64,000 bases of DNA. Source: Clostridia bacterium (lineage in GTDB: Bacteria > Bacillota > Clostridia > Saccharofermentanales > Saccharofermentanaceae). The stretch lies in assembly GCA_016287245.1 (NCBI GenBank), contig JAEEWG010000008.1, positions 1 to 64,000 of the forward strand, in the 5' to 3' direction. Shown one piece after another: positions 37,578 through 45,923 of the stretch. Within the stretch, counting starts at the first letter, position 1. Every line of letters begins with the position of its first letter. The translations under genes and the position numbers were made by a program. The notes under the pieces were generated by a model. The model made no database searches, was not told where the DNA came from, and saw only the letters and a program-made list of their open reading frames with translations.

Positions 37578-39356
37578 TCAGCGGTACGGAGAAGGATATT
37601 CCGGGATCTTCAGTTTATCCATCTCTTTCTTTCTCGCTTTAACGAGGCCGACGATACCGGCGATCAGGACCAGGATCGCACCGGCGGCAAGGAGATAGAA
37701 TCCGATCTCGCTGTCGATGTTACCGCCTTTTTTGACCTGGGTGATATCGTAATAGACCATGTAGTCTTCCACCGCTACAGCCAGTGACGACAGGATACCG
37801 ATGGCCATAACGCCGCCGTTTCTGCCGAAATAGCCGAGCACGAGACCCAGGGCGGCAAGCGCCAGGAATGCATATCCATCGACCTTATTGATCAAAGCAA
37901 TCTCCTGCTGGACACCATTGAGACTAAAGGTGATGAAGTTGACGAATACGGAAAGGCCCATGGCAAGAGATGCCAGCATGGCCAGGATATTGATGTTCTT
38001 CTCACTGAGACCAAGTGCGCCGGATTTCGGGAATCTGTAACCGCAGCCCTTGCAGTTCTCCTCTGTCGAGAAAGCGGTCATGTTACAGATCGGGCAGGTC
38101 CTGGTACCAAGTTCGATGGCACCCGATTCCTTCTGAAATCTTCTGGAAGGTGCCGGAGCTTTTTGCGCAGCAGGAGCTTTTCTCGTATCCTTCTCATTTT
38201 CTTTATCGTCCATATCCAGCGTACCCGGCTTCATCGGTGCAAACGGGGACGGACGGCTTACTTCTTCCGCGGACATGAACGGCGGGATCGGTACGAAGCG
38301 CTCTTTATCCTCACTCTTTTCTTCCACATATCCGCCGAGGATCGCCGGCTTTTCGCCGGAATTCATCGTGGAATAATAATCCTGCGAATAATCAGAACCG
38401 GAAAGGGATTCACCGGAACCGGAAGAACTTGCGGCATCCGAAGATCCGGACAGACCTCTATGCTGGGGTTCTTCCTGCCCGCGCGACTGCTCGGCTTCCT
38501 GCGCGGCCGCAGCTGCAGCGGCTCTTCGAGACGGCGGGGTCTTACCTTTCTTCGGCGCAGTACGTACCGGCTGTTCAGGCTCTTCCAATCTTTCCGCCGG
38601 GAAGTCTTCACGAGCGGCCATAGATGCGAACGGGCTCTTTCGGCCGTTGGCAAAAGGTGATCTTCTGGCAGGCACTGCTTCTTCTACCGGAGCTACCGGT
38701 TCTTCAACCGGAGCGGCTATAGGTTCTTCAATGACCGGTTCCTCGAAAACAGGTTCCTCGGCAACGGGTTTTTCAGCAACTGGTTCTTCATAAACGGGCT
38801 CTTCAAATGTTTCTTCCATAACGATGTCCTCAGCCTCCGGAATAACGGCAGGTTCTTCCAAAGAAGTCTCTACCGGTTCTTCATATGTTAATTCGATGGG
38901 TTCTGCATATGGGATCTGTAAAGGCTCTTCTTCAAGAACCGCTGCCGGCTCTTCGACGGGAGCGGCCGGTTCTTCGATTGAAGCTGCCTTTTCATTTGCT
39001 GTAGTTGATTTTGTTTTCCTGGTGGATGTCTTGGTGGTAGATGTCTTAGTTGTGGATTTCTTAGTTGTCGATGTCTTTGTTGTGGCTGTCTTTTCTGCGG
39101 ATGTCTTTTCTGTGGCTGTCTTGGCGCGGCTCTTTCTCGGTTTAGAAGACTTCGTCTTCGGCGGTTCGGGAGCGGTTTCTTCGATAGCCACTTCGGTCAC
39201 GGGAGATACCGCATCTTCTACTTCATTGACGACTTTGGAAACCTTCTTAACCACTGGTTCAGCAGCTTTTTCAGGAATATCCAAACTCGCACCACAACGC
39301 CCGCAGACTTTAAATGAATCCATCATTCGCTGCTGGCACATCGGACAAATCTTCAT
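37578..39356 (-). CDS. Zinc-ribbon membrane protein with low-complexity Lys/Thr and Glu/Pro repeats
   Basis: A 592-residue protein. An N-terminal zinc ribbon (CPMCQQRM...CGRCG, residues 4-24) is followed by a Lys/Thr/Ser repeat region (about 75-125), then many EEPV-type repeats (about 130-235), an Ala/Gln-rich basic stretch, and a second zinc ribbon (CPICNMTAF...CKGCG, near 425-445). Four hydrophobic helices close the C terminus. It looks like a cytoplasmic disordered arm attached to a small membrane domain. GGAGGGG precedes the start at 39356. No enzymatic motif is visible; a scaffold or envelope role is possible but unproven. Confidence 0.75.
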   Translation of the reverse strand: MKICPMCQQRMMDSFKVCGRCGASLDIPEKAAEPVVKKVSKVVNEVEDAVSPVTEVAIEETAPEPPKTKSSKPRKSRAKTATEKTSAEKTATTKTSTTKKSTTKTSTTKTSTRKTKSTTANEKAASIEEPAAPVEEPAAVLEEEPLQIPYAEPIELTYEEPVETSLEEPAVIPEAEDIVMEETFEEPVYEEPVAEKPVAEEPVFEEPVIEEPIAAPVEEPVAPVEEAVPARRSPFANGRKSPFASMAAREDFPAERLEEPEQPVRTAPKKGKTPPSRRAAAAAAAQEAEQSRGQEEPQHRGLSGSSDAASSSGSGESLSGSDYSQDYYSTMNSGEKPAILGGYVEEKSEDKERFVPIPPFMSAEEVSRPSPFAPMKPGTLDMDDKENEKDTRKAPAAQKAPAPSRRFQKESGAIELGTRTCPICNMTAFSTEENCKGCGYRFPKSGALGLSEKNINILAMLASLAMGLSVFVNFITFSLNGVQQEIALINKVDGYAFLALAALGLVLGYFGRNGGVMAIGILSSLAVAVEDYMVYYDITQVKKGGNIDSEIGFYLLAAGAILVLIAGIVGLVKARKKEMDKLKIPEYPSPYR

Positions 39357-39393
39357 TCCATAACCCCTCCAAGATATCAAACATATCTAATTT

Positions 39394-39422
39394 ATTATGT
39401 AACAACTGCCTTCTTATTTCAA
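39394..39422 (-). promoter_or_regulatory. Promoter of the zinc-ribbon membrane protein
   Basis: On the minus strand TTGAAA (39417-39422), 17 bases, CATAAT (39394-39399), about 38 bases before the start codon. It diverges from the tetR promoter 30 bases away. Confidence 0.6.
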
Positions 39423-39451
39423 GTTATATATAGATATTGCTGAATATACGC

Positions 39452-39480
39452 TTGACAGCTAATTCGAATTAGCCTATACT
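39452..39480 (+). promoter_or_regulatory. tetR promoter
   Basis: TTGACA (39452-39457), exactly 17 bases, TATACT (39475-39480). The whole spacer is filled by the first operator palindrome, so repressor and RNA polymerase cannot bind together. Confidence 0.9.
39458..39473. promoter_or_regulatory. TetR operator 1
   Basis: GCTAATTCGAATTAGC is a perfect 16-base palindrome with half-sites GCTAAT and ATTAGC separated by 4 bases. It lies between the -35 and -10 boxes. Confidence 0.88.
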
Positions 39481-39502
39481 TTGGCTAATTACGATTAGCC
39501 AA
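39481..39502. promoter_or_regulatory. TetR operator 2
   Basis: The same half-sites, GCTAAT-N4-ATTAGC, extended outward to TTGGCTAAT and ATTAGCCAA. Its centre is 26 bases from the centre of operator 1, and it covers the likely transcription start. Two sites with shared half-sites strongly suggest autoregulation by the TetR protein encoded 15 bases downstream. Confidence 0.88.
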
Positions 39503-39517
39503 TCAGGAGGAGTACGT

Positions 39518-40138
39518 ATGGACACGAAAGAACGTATCATCGATGAAGCATTGACGCTGTTTTCCCAAAAGGGCTACGGCGATGTTTACGTCGCGCAGAT
39601 CGCCTCGGCCGTCGGTATCAAGGCTCCTTCTCTTTATAAGCATTTTAAGAGCAAGCAGGAGATCTTCGATGCTCTGATAAAGACGATGGAAGAGCGCTAT
39701 ATTCAGCAGGCTTCCTCCATCGGGATCTCCGGGGTCGATGCCGGAGCTGATGCCGAGCTTTATAAAGAGATTTCCGAAGAAGCACTCATCAAGATCGGAA
39801 CAGGTCTTTTCCTTTATTTTCTGCACGACGACTATATGGCGCGTTTCCGCAAGATGCTGACCATAGAGCAGTATCGAAACCCTGCTCTTTCGAAGATCTA
39901 TACCAGACAGTTCTACGAGGATCCGATCAAATTTCAGTCCGGGATCTTTTCAAAACTTATAAGCGAAAAGAAGCTCTCGGGCGATGATCCGCAACTGATG
40001 GCACTGGAGTTCTACTCCCCTATCTACATGCTGCTCACCGTCTGCGACAGAGACCCGGCTTACGAGAAGACCGCTATCGCACTCATCGAGAAACACATAC
40101 ATGATTTCAACGAGAAAAGGAAGGTAAGAAAGAAATGA
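39518..40138 (+). CDS. TetR/AcrR-family repressor
   Basis: A 206-residue regulator. The N-terminal helix-turn-helix is TKERIIDEALTLFSQKGYGD with VAQIASAVGIKAPSLYKHFKSKQEIFDAL (residues 3-50); the C-terminal ligand domain is divergent, as usual. AGGAGG lies 7 bases before the ATG. Two palindromic operators overlap its promoter, so it most likely represses itself and the flavin reductase that overlaps its stop codon. The inducer is unknown. Confidence 0.93.
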   Translation: MDTKERIIDEALTLFSQKGYGDVYVAQIASAVGIKAPSLYKHFKSKQEIFDALIKTMEERYIQQASSIGISGVDAGADAELYKEISEEALIKIGTGLFLYFLHDDYMARFRKMLTIEQYRNPALSKIYTRQFYEDPIKFQSGIFSKLISEKKLSGDDPQLMALEFYSPIYMLLTVCDRDPAYEKTAIALIEKHIHDFNEKRKVRKK

Positions 40139-40827
40139 GAATCACAGTTATCAACGGACAGAACCACAAAGGAAGCACCTACCATATCGGACGGATCCTT
40201 GCCGACCAGTTTTCTGATGCCGAGGTCAGCGAGTTTTTCCTCCCCCGGGACTTAAATCACTTCTGTCTCGGCTGCTACAGTTGTATTGAAAACGAAGAGA
40301 AATGTCCGTGCTACAGTGAGAAGCGTGCCATCATGGAGAAGATCGAAGCGTCGGATCTTCTGATTTTTACGACACCCACCTACTGCATGCGCGCCTCTGC
40401 ACCTATGAAGGCATTTATCGATTTAAACTTCATCAATTGGATGGCACACCGCCCGAAAAAAAGCATGTTCAGTAAAAAAGCCGTCGTTATCTCTACCGCG
40501 GCCGGTGCCGGTACAAAGAGCGCCATGAAGGACATCTCGACCGCTCTTTTCTACTGGGGAGTTCCGTATGTGAAGACCTATGGAATATCCGTACAGGCCG
40601 CCTGCTGGGAAGATGTGAAGGATAATAAAAAGCAGAAGATCTCTTCTGATATGGTCAAACTTGCATCGAAGGTGAAGAAATCGAGAGTAAAAATCGGTCT
40701 CAAAACAAAGGGGATCTTTTCTGTCATGCGCCTGATGCAGGTCAAGAATATGGGCTCCGGAGAAGCCGACCGCTCCTACTGGGAAAAGCAGGGCTGGCTC
40801 GGGAAAGGGCGGCCCTGGAAAGCATAA
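40135..40827 (+). CDS. Flavodoxin-like NAD(P)H-dependent FMN reductase
   Basis: A 230-residue protein of the NADPH-dependent FMN reductase family. INGQNHKGSTYHIGRIL near residue 6 binds the FMN phosphate, CLGCYSCIENEEKCPCY near 44 is a Cys cluster seen in iron-sulfur flavoproteins and their relatives, and TPTYCMRASAPMKAFID near 83 forms the second FMN loop. It overlaps tetR by 4 bases (ATGA), so the two are coupled. A role in detoxifying an electrophile or quinone sensed by TetR is likely but unproven. Confidence 0.88.
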   Translation: MRITVINGQNHKGSTYHIGRILADQFSDAEVSEFFLPRDLNHFCLGCYSCIENEEKCPCYSEKRAIMEKIEASDLLIFTTPTYCMRASAPMKAFIDLNFINWMAHRPKKSMFSKKAVVISTAAGAGTKSAMKDISTALFYWGVPYVKTYGISVQAACWEDVKDNKKQKISSDMVKLASKVKKSRVKIGLKTKGIFSVMRLMQVKNMGSGEADRSYWEKQGWLGKGRPWKA

Positions 40828-40867
40828 CGCGGCGGCAGTTCCCCTACGCCGATGAACAGATCTTTTC

Positions 40868-41560
40868 TCAGAGGACGATCTTCCTCTTGCGAACGTGTTC
40901 TTCGATTGCTTTGGCGATCAGTTTGTGGCCTTCTTCGTTCGGGTGGATCCCGTCTTCGCAGAGGTAGCGGGAGTAATTCTTCTTCTCAAGAAAGATCGAT
41001 GTGATGTCGATCACCGGGACCTGCGTGCTGATCGCAAGTTTGAAGATCTCGATGTTATACCGCTCGTGCCAGTTCGTGATATACTGACTGTCGTTTCGCA
41101 TCCACTTCATGATGTTTTCTGCCGAAAGACCTTTGCTGATCTGCTTAAAGTATCGGGCCGAATCGATCGGCGGCATGGAAAGAAGGACCGGAATCTTCCC
41201 CAGATCCTTGATCTCGTTGATGATGCTTCTGTATGTCTCTGTGAAGTTCTCGATCGTACTCGACGGAAGGTGCTCCCTGTCGGGATCCTCGGAGATCTCT
41301 TTCCAGTTGAAGTCGCAGTCATTGCCGCCGAACTCGAGGACCACATAGTCCCCGTCTGAATCCTCGATGAGGGACAGATTCTTCGAGAAGACACTCTCGC
41401 CTTTCGTAACAGTGCTTCCGAATCTCGCTTTATTTTCGATCGTAATACCGAAGGATTCCTCGCAGATCTTCTGAAATGAGGCATCCGTGACACGATAGTG
41501 CTCATCTTCGTAAATGACGCCTTTTAGAACAGAATCGCCGAATGCAGTGATCGTACCCAT
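40868..41560 (-). CDS. SGNH/GDSL-family hydrolase
   Basis: A 230-residue cytoplasmic esterase-like protein. Block I is AFGDSVLKG with the nucleophile Ser near residue 9, block III is FGGNDCDF near 77, and block V is DGIHPNEEGHKL near 210 with the catalytic Asp and His. The substrate is unknown, with lipid, acyl-peptide and carbohydrate esters all possible. It is transcribed convergently with the tetR unit, 41 bases apart, and no clear terminator separates them. Confidence 0.88.
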   Translation of the reverse strand: MGTITAFGDSVLKGVIYEDEHYRVTDASFQKICEESFGITIENKARFGSTVTKGESVFSKNLSLIEDSDGDYVVLEFGGNDCDFNWKEISEDPDREHLPSSTIENFTETYRSIINEIKDLGKIPVLLSMPPIDSARYFKQISKGLSAENIMKWMRNDSQYITNWHERYNIEIFKLAISTQVPVIDITSIFLEKKNYSRYLCEDGIHPNEEGHKLIAKAIEEHVRKRKIVL

Positions 41561-41679
41561 ACCCAGCTCCTATATTTCCCTGTTTCCATTCATTCCCTAA
41601 AAAAGGAAAAGTCCAATTACCAAAAGATATGATACCACATCTTCGGCAAAAGGACTGTTCCGTGAAATTTTCTACAACT

Positions 41680-42276
41680 TCAGAGGAGCGTGGCCTCTTT
41701 TAAGGTCAGGTACATGTCATTCCCTTCCATATAGGTCGAAAAGGTCCCGACTACCGTGATTTCCGCGCCCTCTTCCGGATAGGCATCCGGATACTTGGGA
41801 TCGCCCTTGAGGCGGAACTCGATGCCCTGCGCGCAGCAGGCGGTGGCGTCCTGAATGATACAGGCGAAGTAGTTCTTGCCTGTCACATCATCGTGATATA
41901 CGGAAAAGTTTCCTTTCATCTTAATGACTTTTCCGAGGTAGGTGTCAGGCTCGTAGACCATTCCGAGGACTTCCGAGTAGACCATCGTGCTCGAATAGGT
42001 CGTCAGATCGATGTCGATGCCGTCCGCGGATTTGGCTTGCGAAGCGCCGCCCTGTGCCGATTCCGTCGGAAAAGTAACGGCGGCGAGTTCCGATTCAGAT
42101 GTCCCCTTGGCGTTCTGCTCATTCATACGGGACTGAAGGACATCTTCCACGCCGGTACTGCTGTTTGCCGTACGCGCGTTGGCTTTTGCGCCCGAGCCTC
42201 CCTTGGTGCAGGCAAAAGAGTTTGCCGCAAGAAGAAGACAGATTGCCAGGCTGATCATTCTTTTTCCATTTTTCAT
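41680..42276 (-). CDS. OB-fold-like lipoprotein of the metal-uptake operon
   Basis: A 198-residue lipoprotein: signal ending at ANSFAC, a Ser/Ala-rich linker, then a small beta-barrel-like domain from about residue 95 (YLGKVIKMKGNFSVYHDD, ITVVGTFSTYMEGNDMYLTL). Domains of this kind often close zinc ABC operons in Bacillota; their function is not established. The start overlaps the permease stop by 4 bases. Two adjacent Cys (TACCAQG) near residue 152 could bind metal, which is inference. Confidence 0.78.
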   Translation of the reverse strand: MKNGKRMISLAICLLLAANSFACTKGGSGAKANARTANSSTGVEDVLQSRMNEQNAKGTSESELAAVTFPTESAQGGASQAKSADGIDIDLTTYSSTMVYSEVLGMVYEPDTYLGKVIKMKGNFSVYHDDVTGKNYFACIIQDATACCAQGIEFRLKGDPKYPDAYPEEGAEITVVGTFSTYMEGNDMYLTLKEATLL

Positions 42277-43121
42277 TTCCCAATACCTCCGGTAATTTCT
42301 CCGATTAGATAACAGATGATAAATGCGACAACATCGGCCGCCACGATCGTGGAGCCGACCGGTGTTCCGACTAGGATCGAGATCAGCATGCCAAGCAGCG
42401 CGCAGATCACGGAAAAGATCGCTGAAAAGATCGTCACGCTCTTAAAGCTCCGGAAGATCCTCATGGCGGAAAGCGCCGGGAAGATCACGAGTGCGGAGAT
42501 CAGCAGCGATCCCACAAGATTCATGGCAAGGACGATGATCACAGCGATGATGACCGATAAAAGAAGGTTATATCTTTCGACCTTTGTGCCGGCAGAGATC
42601 GCGAAGTTTTCATCAAACGTGATCGCGAAGATTTTGTTGTAGAAAAGGATAAAAACTACGACGACGATGACGGATAAAATGACGCAGAGCCATACCGTTG
42701 AAGCCTCCAGCGTCAGGATCGAGGCTGATCCAAAGAGCGTGGTACAGACATCGCCCGAGACGTTCGATGAGGATAAGGGAAAGACGTTCATGATCAGGTA
42801 GCCGAACGCAAGTGCACCGACAGAGATCATGGCGATGGCAGCGTCTCCCTTGATCTTCGCTTTTTCTCCCGAGCGAAGAAGAAGGATCGCGCTTAAGATC
42901 GTGACTGGAAGGACCAGGAGCATGTTGTTCGTCAGGCCTGTCACCGCGGCCACACACGTGGCGCCGAAAGCGACATGTGAAAGTCCGTCGCCGATAAAGG
43001 AGAAACGCTTCAGGACGAGCGTAACGCCGAGGAGCGAGGAGCAAAGTGCGATGAGCACACCGACGATCAGCGCATGCTGGACGAAAGAAAGAGACAGGTA
43101 GATTTCGAGTTTATCAAGCAT
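42273..43121 (-). CDS. znuB: Metal ABC transporter permease (ZnuB-like)
   Basis: A 282-residue polytopic permease of the ABC-3 family with about 8 membrane helices. GDGLSHVAFGATCVAAVTG near residue 45 is the family signature and the DENFAISAG segment near 175 contacts the ATPase. It overlaps both neighbours. Zinc or manganese specificity cannot be read from the permease alone. Confidence 0.92.
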   Translation of the reverse strand: MLDKLEIYLSLSFVQHALIVGVLIALCSSLLGVTLVLKRFSFIGDGLSHVAFGATCVAAVTGLTNNMLLVLPVTILSAILLLRSGEKAKIKGDAAIAMISVGALAFGYLIMNVFPLSSSNVSGDVCTTLFGSASILTLEASTVWLCVILSVIVVVVFILFYNKIFAITFDENFAISAGTKVERYNLLLSVIIAVIIVLAMNLVGSLLISALVIFPALSAMRIFRSFKSVTIFSAIFSVICALLGMLISILVGTPVGSTIVAADVVAFIICYLIGEITGGIGK

Positions 43122-43827
43122 CTTCCTTACCTCCTTCCATCGAAAGAAAAGCTCTTCCGATATCTGACTTTATGTACTCATCCTTCGTGCCGAAAAAGAT
43201 CTTTCCGCCGATATGAAGTATGTGGCTGCTGTATTTCAGCGCCGCAGAAATGTCATGGGAGATCATGATAATCGTCATCCCCTCTTTATTCAGTTTTTCG
43301 ATCAGGTCGTACATCTCGGAAGTGACCTTCGGATCGAGGCCGCTGACGGGTTCATCGAGAAGCATTACCTGGGAAGCCGCGAGAAGTGCCCGGGCCAGCA
43401 GGACCCTCTGCTGCTGGCCACCGGACAGCTCCCGATAGCATCTTTGGGCAAGATGGGATATCCCCATCTTCTCCATACTTTCTTCTGCCCGTTTTTTCTC
43501 TTCTTTGCTGTAGAACGGGCGAAGACCCATTTTCCCCTGAAAGCCGGACAGGACGATCTCCCGGACCGAAGCCGGAAAATCCTTCTGTACGATCGTCTGC
43601 TGGGGCAGATACCCGATGTCATTTGCCGAAAGTCCGTCTCCCTTAATGATCTCTCCTTTGATGGGGCTCTGGAGACGAAGGAGCGTTTTCATGAGCGTTG
43701 TCTTTCCGGAGCCGTTTTCTCCGACGATGCAGAGATAATCGCCTTTTTCCACATGAAAATTCAGGTCCTCCACGATCACACGCGAATCGTATCCGAGGGA
43801 CAGATCTTTTACAGTAAGCAGTGACAT
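43114..43827 (-). CDS. znuC: Metal ABC transporter ATPase (ZnuC-like)
   Basis: A 237-residue ATPase with Walker A GENGSGKTT near residue 37, signature LSGGQQQRVLLARAL near 138 and Walker B VMLLDEPVSGLD near 158. The QQTIVQKDFPASVREIVLSG segment is typical of zinc/manganese importers. It overlaps the permease by 8 bases. Confidence 0.92.
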   Translation of the reverse strand: MSLLTVKDLSLGYDSRVIVEDLNFHVEKGDYLCIVGENGSGKTTLMKTLLRLQSPIKGEIIKGDGLSANDIGYLPQQTIVQKDFPASVREIVLSGFQGKMGLRPFYSKEEKKRAEESMEKMGISHLAQRCYRELSGGQQQRVLLARALLAASQVMLLDEPVSGLDPKVTSEMYDLIEKLNKEGMTIIMISHDISAALKYSSHILHIGGKIFFGTKDEYIKSDIGRAFLSMEGGKEDA

Positions 43828-43845
43828 ACGGACATCTCCTTTTTC

Positions 43846-44835
43846 TTACTTAAGTGCTTCAGTCAAAACATCCAGGTTCTTTTCCATGATGGCAAGATAT
43901 GTCGTGCCGGATTTGACATCTTTTCCGGTAACGGACTGCATGGAATCCATAGACAGGACCTTCTGGTCTTTCGACTTGGTATTTCCGACGATCGTGTCGG
44001 CGATCTTATGGTCTTTTCCTTCGATCGTCATGACGGCATGAAGCGAGAGCTCATCGACTTTTGCCGAAAGGAATGCGATAGTCTCAAAGCTTGCTTCCGT
44101 CTCGGCCGAGCAGCCGACGAATGCGGCAAAGTAGGAAAGGCCGTAGTCATCCACCATATAGCGGAACGGGAAACGGTCACCGAACAGAAGCGTCTTTACC
44201 GATGCGGCATTTACCGCTGCTTCGTACTTCTTATCGAGCTCCGAAAGCTTCTGCTGATAGCTCTCCGCATTCTTTTTATAGGCATCCGCGTTTTCCTTAT
44301 CGATCTTTGCGACCGCTTCTTCGATCGTTCCTACAAGATAGGATGCATTTTTGAGCGACAGCCAGACATGCTCGTCGTATTCCGGTCCTTCTTCGCCTTC
44401 TTCGCCTTCTTCCCCTTCTTCCTCTTCTTCGCCTTCCATGCCTTCGACAAGCTCTTCTTCCTTGACCTTGTCGCCGAGAGCTTCTAAGAGGTTGATGGTG
44501 ACCATGTCCTTATTGGTGGCATTCTTCAGCGCATCTTCGACCCACTCGTCGGATTCGCCGCCGACATAGATGAACAGGTCGCAGGTCGAGATCTTCAGGA
44601 TGTCTTCTGCGGTCGGCTGGTAACTGTGAAGATCCACACCGGTATCGAGGAGCATCGTGATCTCCGCGTCGTCTTTTTTGTCGCCGAGGACATTTACGAC
44701 CCAGTCGTATTCCGGGAAGATCGTCGTTACGATCTTAAGCTTTTTTTCGTTGGATTTTTTTGTATTGCCATGACATGCGGAAAGCCCCATGAGCAGGGCC
44801 ATCCCCAAGGCCAGGACAGATATATGTTTCTTCAA
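43846..44835 (-). CDS. znuA: Metal-binding lipoprotein of the ABC importer (ZnuA-like)
   Basis: A 329-residue cluster A-I binding protein. The signal ends at GLSAC. Metal ligands expected for ZnuA are visible: the His in TGVDLHSYQPTAED, the His in YDEHVWLSLKNA and the Asp/Glu region in IEGKDHKIADTIV. Between the first two lies an almost pure Glu/Gly stretch (EGEEEEEGEEGEEG) where ZnuA proteins usually carry a His-rich loop. I choose the TTG at 44835 because GAGG lies 8 bases before it; the upstream open frame has no such support. Zinc is the likely ligand. Confidence 0.88.
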   Translation of the reverse strand: MKKHISVLALGMALLMGLSACHGNTKKSNEKKLKIVTTIFPEYDWVVNVLGDKKDDAEITMLLDTGVDLHSYQPTAEDILKISTCDLFIYVGGESDEWVEDALKNATNKDMVTINLLEALGDKVKEEELVEGMEGEEEEEGEEGEEGEEGPEYDEHVWLSLKNASYLVGTIEEAVAKIDKENADAYKKNAESYQQKLSELDKKYEAAVNAASVKTLLFGDRFPFRYMVDDYGLSYFAAFVGCSAETEASFETIAFLSAKVDELSLHAVMTIEGKDHKIADTIVGNTKSKDQKVLSMDSMQSVTGKDVKSGTTYLAIMEKNLDVLTEALK

Positions 44836-44940
44836 AATTGTACACCTCGCGTATTCTTTTTTCTTTTCTTGAAAAGAAAAGGTCCGCACACGATCCGGAA
44901 AGACCTCCGGAATATGTACGTTCCTTTTTAGCGGGATGTA

Positions 44941-45252
44941 TCAATTATTCATTCGGACTTTTTGGGAAACAGGTGTTTCCGAAAAGGAGAAATGAGAAAC
45001 GAAAGTAATGACTATCGAAAGAAGGAGGAGCGGAACAACACTGGTTTCCACCTTTTCTTTCGCCGTATGGAAGATCTTAAGGATGCTCTCGCACTGGTGG
45101 AGCGTGATACAGACAGGACAGTGCTCCCCGCAGCAGACGTGGTCTGATTCGACCGCGATGTAGAAAGAAGAGAATATGAGGATCAGAAGCACCAGGAAAC
45201 CCAGGATGCCTGCTGTGATCCGTTTGGCATTATTCTTCCAAAAACGACGCAT
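44941..45252 (-). CDS. Small Cys-rich membrane protein of the metal operon
   Basis: A 103-residue protein with two membrane helices (about 14-34 and 72-90). Between them is the segment ESDHVCCGEHCPVCITLHQCESIL, whose Cys, His and Glu residues could bind metal outside the membrane. Similar small proteins occur beside zinc importers in Bacillota; I know of no proven function. It lies 105 bases upstream of znuA and 16 bases after the zinc-ribbon gene. A stem TTTTCTTTTC/GAAAAGAAAA lies between it and znuA. Confidence 0.75.
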   Translation of the reverse strand: MRRFWKNNAKRITAGILGFLVLLILIFSSFYIAVESDHVCCGEHCPVCITLHQCESILKIFHTAKEKVETSVVPLLLLSIVITFVSHFSFSETPVSQKVRMNN

Positions 45253-45268
45253 ATCCGAAAAGATCTCT

Positions 45269-45772
45269 TTAGAGCATTCTCCTTCTTGCCGACAACACGA
45301 TGGCCATGAGCATCCAGGCCAGGATGATGAGGGCGACTTTAAGACCGCCGGGCAGGCTCTTTCGCGACAGGATAAATGCAGTCACTGCACCCGGGAAACA
45401 AAAGAAGAATCCCAGGAGCCAGATGAATGGGGAAAATCCGGCGAAGAAACCATTATCGACCGGTTCTTCGGAACCGACCGGTACCGTATAGGACGGCGGA
45501 GCATAGGACGTATCCTGCTGTCCTTCATTCGGGAACCACGTATAACCGCAGCCCTGGCATAGTCCGACCGTACGCACCATATTCGAGTTTCTTTCTCGCT
45601 CGAATTTCACAAAGGCGCAGCCGCATTTCGGGCAGGACGCCTTACCGGCATCCGGCTGAGTAGTGTAATAGTTATTCGTAATGTTTACGGGAGCAACTTG
45701 TACCGGCATTTCACTGCCGCAGTACTCACAAAATTTCGACGTGCATTCCGCACCACAGCTCGGGCACTTCAT
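45269..45772 (-). CDS. Zinc-ribbon membrane protein
   Basis: A 167-residue protein with an N-terminal zinc ribbon (CPSCGAECTSKFCEYCGSE, residues 3-21), a second Cys motif CPKCGCAF...CQGCGYTW (about 47-75), and two hydrophobic segments near the C terminus. GGAGG precedes the start at 45772. Its 16-base gap to the next gene suggests it belongs to the metal-uptake transcript. No enzymatic motif is visible. Confidence 0.75.
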   Translation of the reverse strand: MKCPSCGAECTSKFCEYCGSEMPVQVAPVNITNNYYTTQPDAGKASCPKCGCAFVKFERERNSNMVRTVGLCQGCGYTWFPNEGQQDTSYAPPSYTVPVGSEEPVDNGFFAGFSPFIWLLGFFFCFPGAVTAFILSRKSLPGGLKVALIILAWMLMAIVLSARRRML

Positions 45773-45923
45773 TTCCGTTCCTCCAAAATAAAACAATTTA
45801 CGATCAGACAACCGTAACTATATTATCTCAATACAGGGAAGAAATAAATAGGATCGGGTAAATATCTTATGCGCTTCTATTTCCGCTTTTCGCTTTATTT
45901 TCGAAGAGGAAGGACCTTCTTTT

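Noticed and set aside
38690..39130. Short tandem DNA repeats that could be taken for CRISPR or a minisatellite
   Set aside because: They encode in-frame Lys/Thr and Glu/Pro repeats of one protein; unit lengths are short and there are no spacers.
44858..44879. TTTTCTTTTC/GAAAAGAAAA stem before znuA as a terminator
   Set aside because: The stem is AT-only and no T-run follows on the minus strand; it may be chance in an AT-rich gap.
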